From Pelargonium nanum (Eukaryota; Streptophyta; Magnoliopsida; Geraniales; Geraniaceae): a stretch of DNA of 26,232 bases. Position numbers and translations under genes: made by a program. Of the stretch, positions 26,209 to 26,232 are shown one piece after another (position 1 is the stretch's first letter; each line of letters starts with the position of its first letter). The DNA is taken from NCBI GenBank assembly GCA_036897485.1, contig JAYMTF010001114.1:1-26232 (forward strand), in the 5' to 3' direction. The notes beneath the pieces were generated by a model that was given only the letters and a program-made list of their open reading frames with translations, was not told the origin of the DNA and ran no database searches.

Positions 26209-26232
26209 GTTGAGACGGAGACACATGACTCG

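Noticed and set aside
25782-26224. Long minus-strand open frames opposite the acidic segment at the right edge
   Set aside because: High GC content leaves many frames open there. The + strand has the charged-segment pattern seen in gypsy-type copies and agrees in orientation with the preceding segment.
1-26232. Search for CRISPR arrays, tRNA or rRNA genes
   Set aside because: No regularly spaced identical repeats, cloverleaf-like sequence with A and B boxes, or rRNA-like blocks were seen. The window is a plant nuclear gene region.

Overview
The window is nuclear DNA from a flowering plant, most likely a eudicot. The reasons are AT-rich GT-AG introns, a bacterial-type topoisomerase carrying an organelle-type N-terminal extension, plant L1-type LINE sequence with an RNase H domain, and several plant MITE and LTR fossils.

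One host gene fills 379-20803 on the + strand. I could place all 22 coding exons. They join without a stop into 1087 residues that match a type IA DNA topoisomerase, the bacterial TopA-like, organelle-targeted class of plants. Order along the protein: N-terminal targeting and Lys/Ser-rich linker (exons 1-3), Toprim metal-binding domain (exons 3-4), topoisomerase core with catalytic Tyr608 (exons 4-15), a four-cysteine zinc ribbon (exons 16-17), and C-terminal topoisomerase repeats with a basic tail (exons 18-22). About 84% of the gene span is intron. Upstream lie a TGGGCC site II motif, a TATA-like box, a telo-box and two tiny upstream ORFs.

The introns hold mobile-element remains. Intron 6 has a short LTR retroelement (TRIM-like) with 5-bp duplications and a MITE with TAA duplications. 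Intron 11 has a foldback element. Intron 12 has a copia protease fossil beside the 3' end of an RTE-type LINE. Intron 17 has two foldback MITEs, intron 19 a Mutator-type MITE with a 9-bp duplication, and intron 21 a possible hAT-like foldback.

Downstream of the gene, 21172-24262 is a 5'-truncated plant L1-type LINE in the same orientation (reverse transcriptase, zf-RVT, RNase H, poly-A tail), with two in-frame stops and one frameshift. From about 24480 to the window end, base composition becomes clearly GC-richer. This part holds a decayed gypsy-type coding segment of the plant 'putative gypsy type transposon' family, followed by an acidic and lysine-rich segment, and it runs on to or past the right edge.

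I did not find a new multi-gene system. The parts most worth a second look are the topoisomerase gene's promoter and leader, and the well-bounded small elements in its introns.
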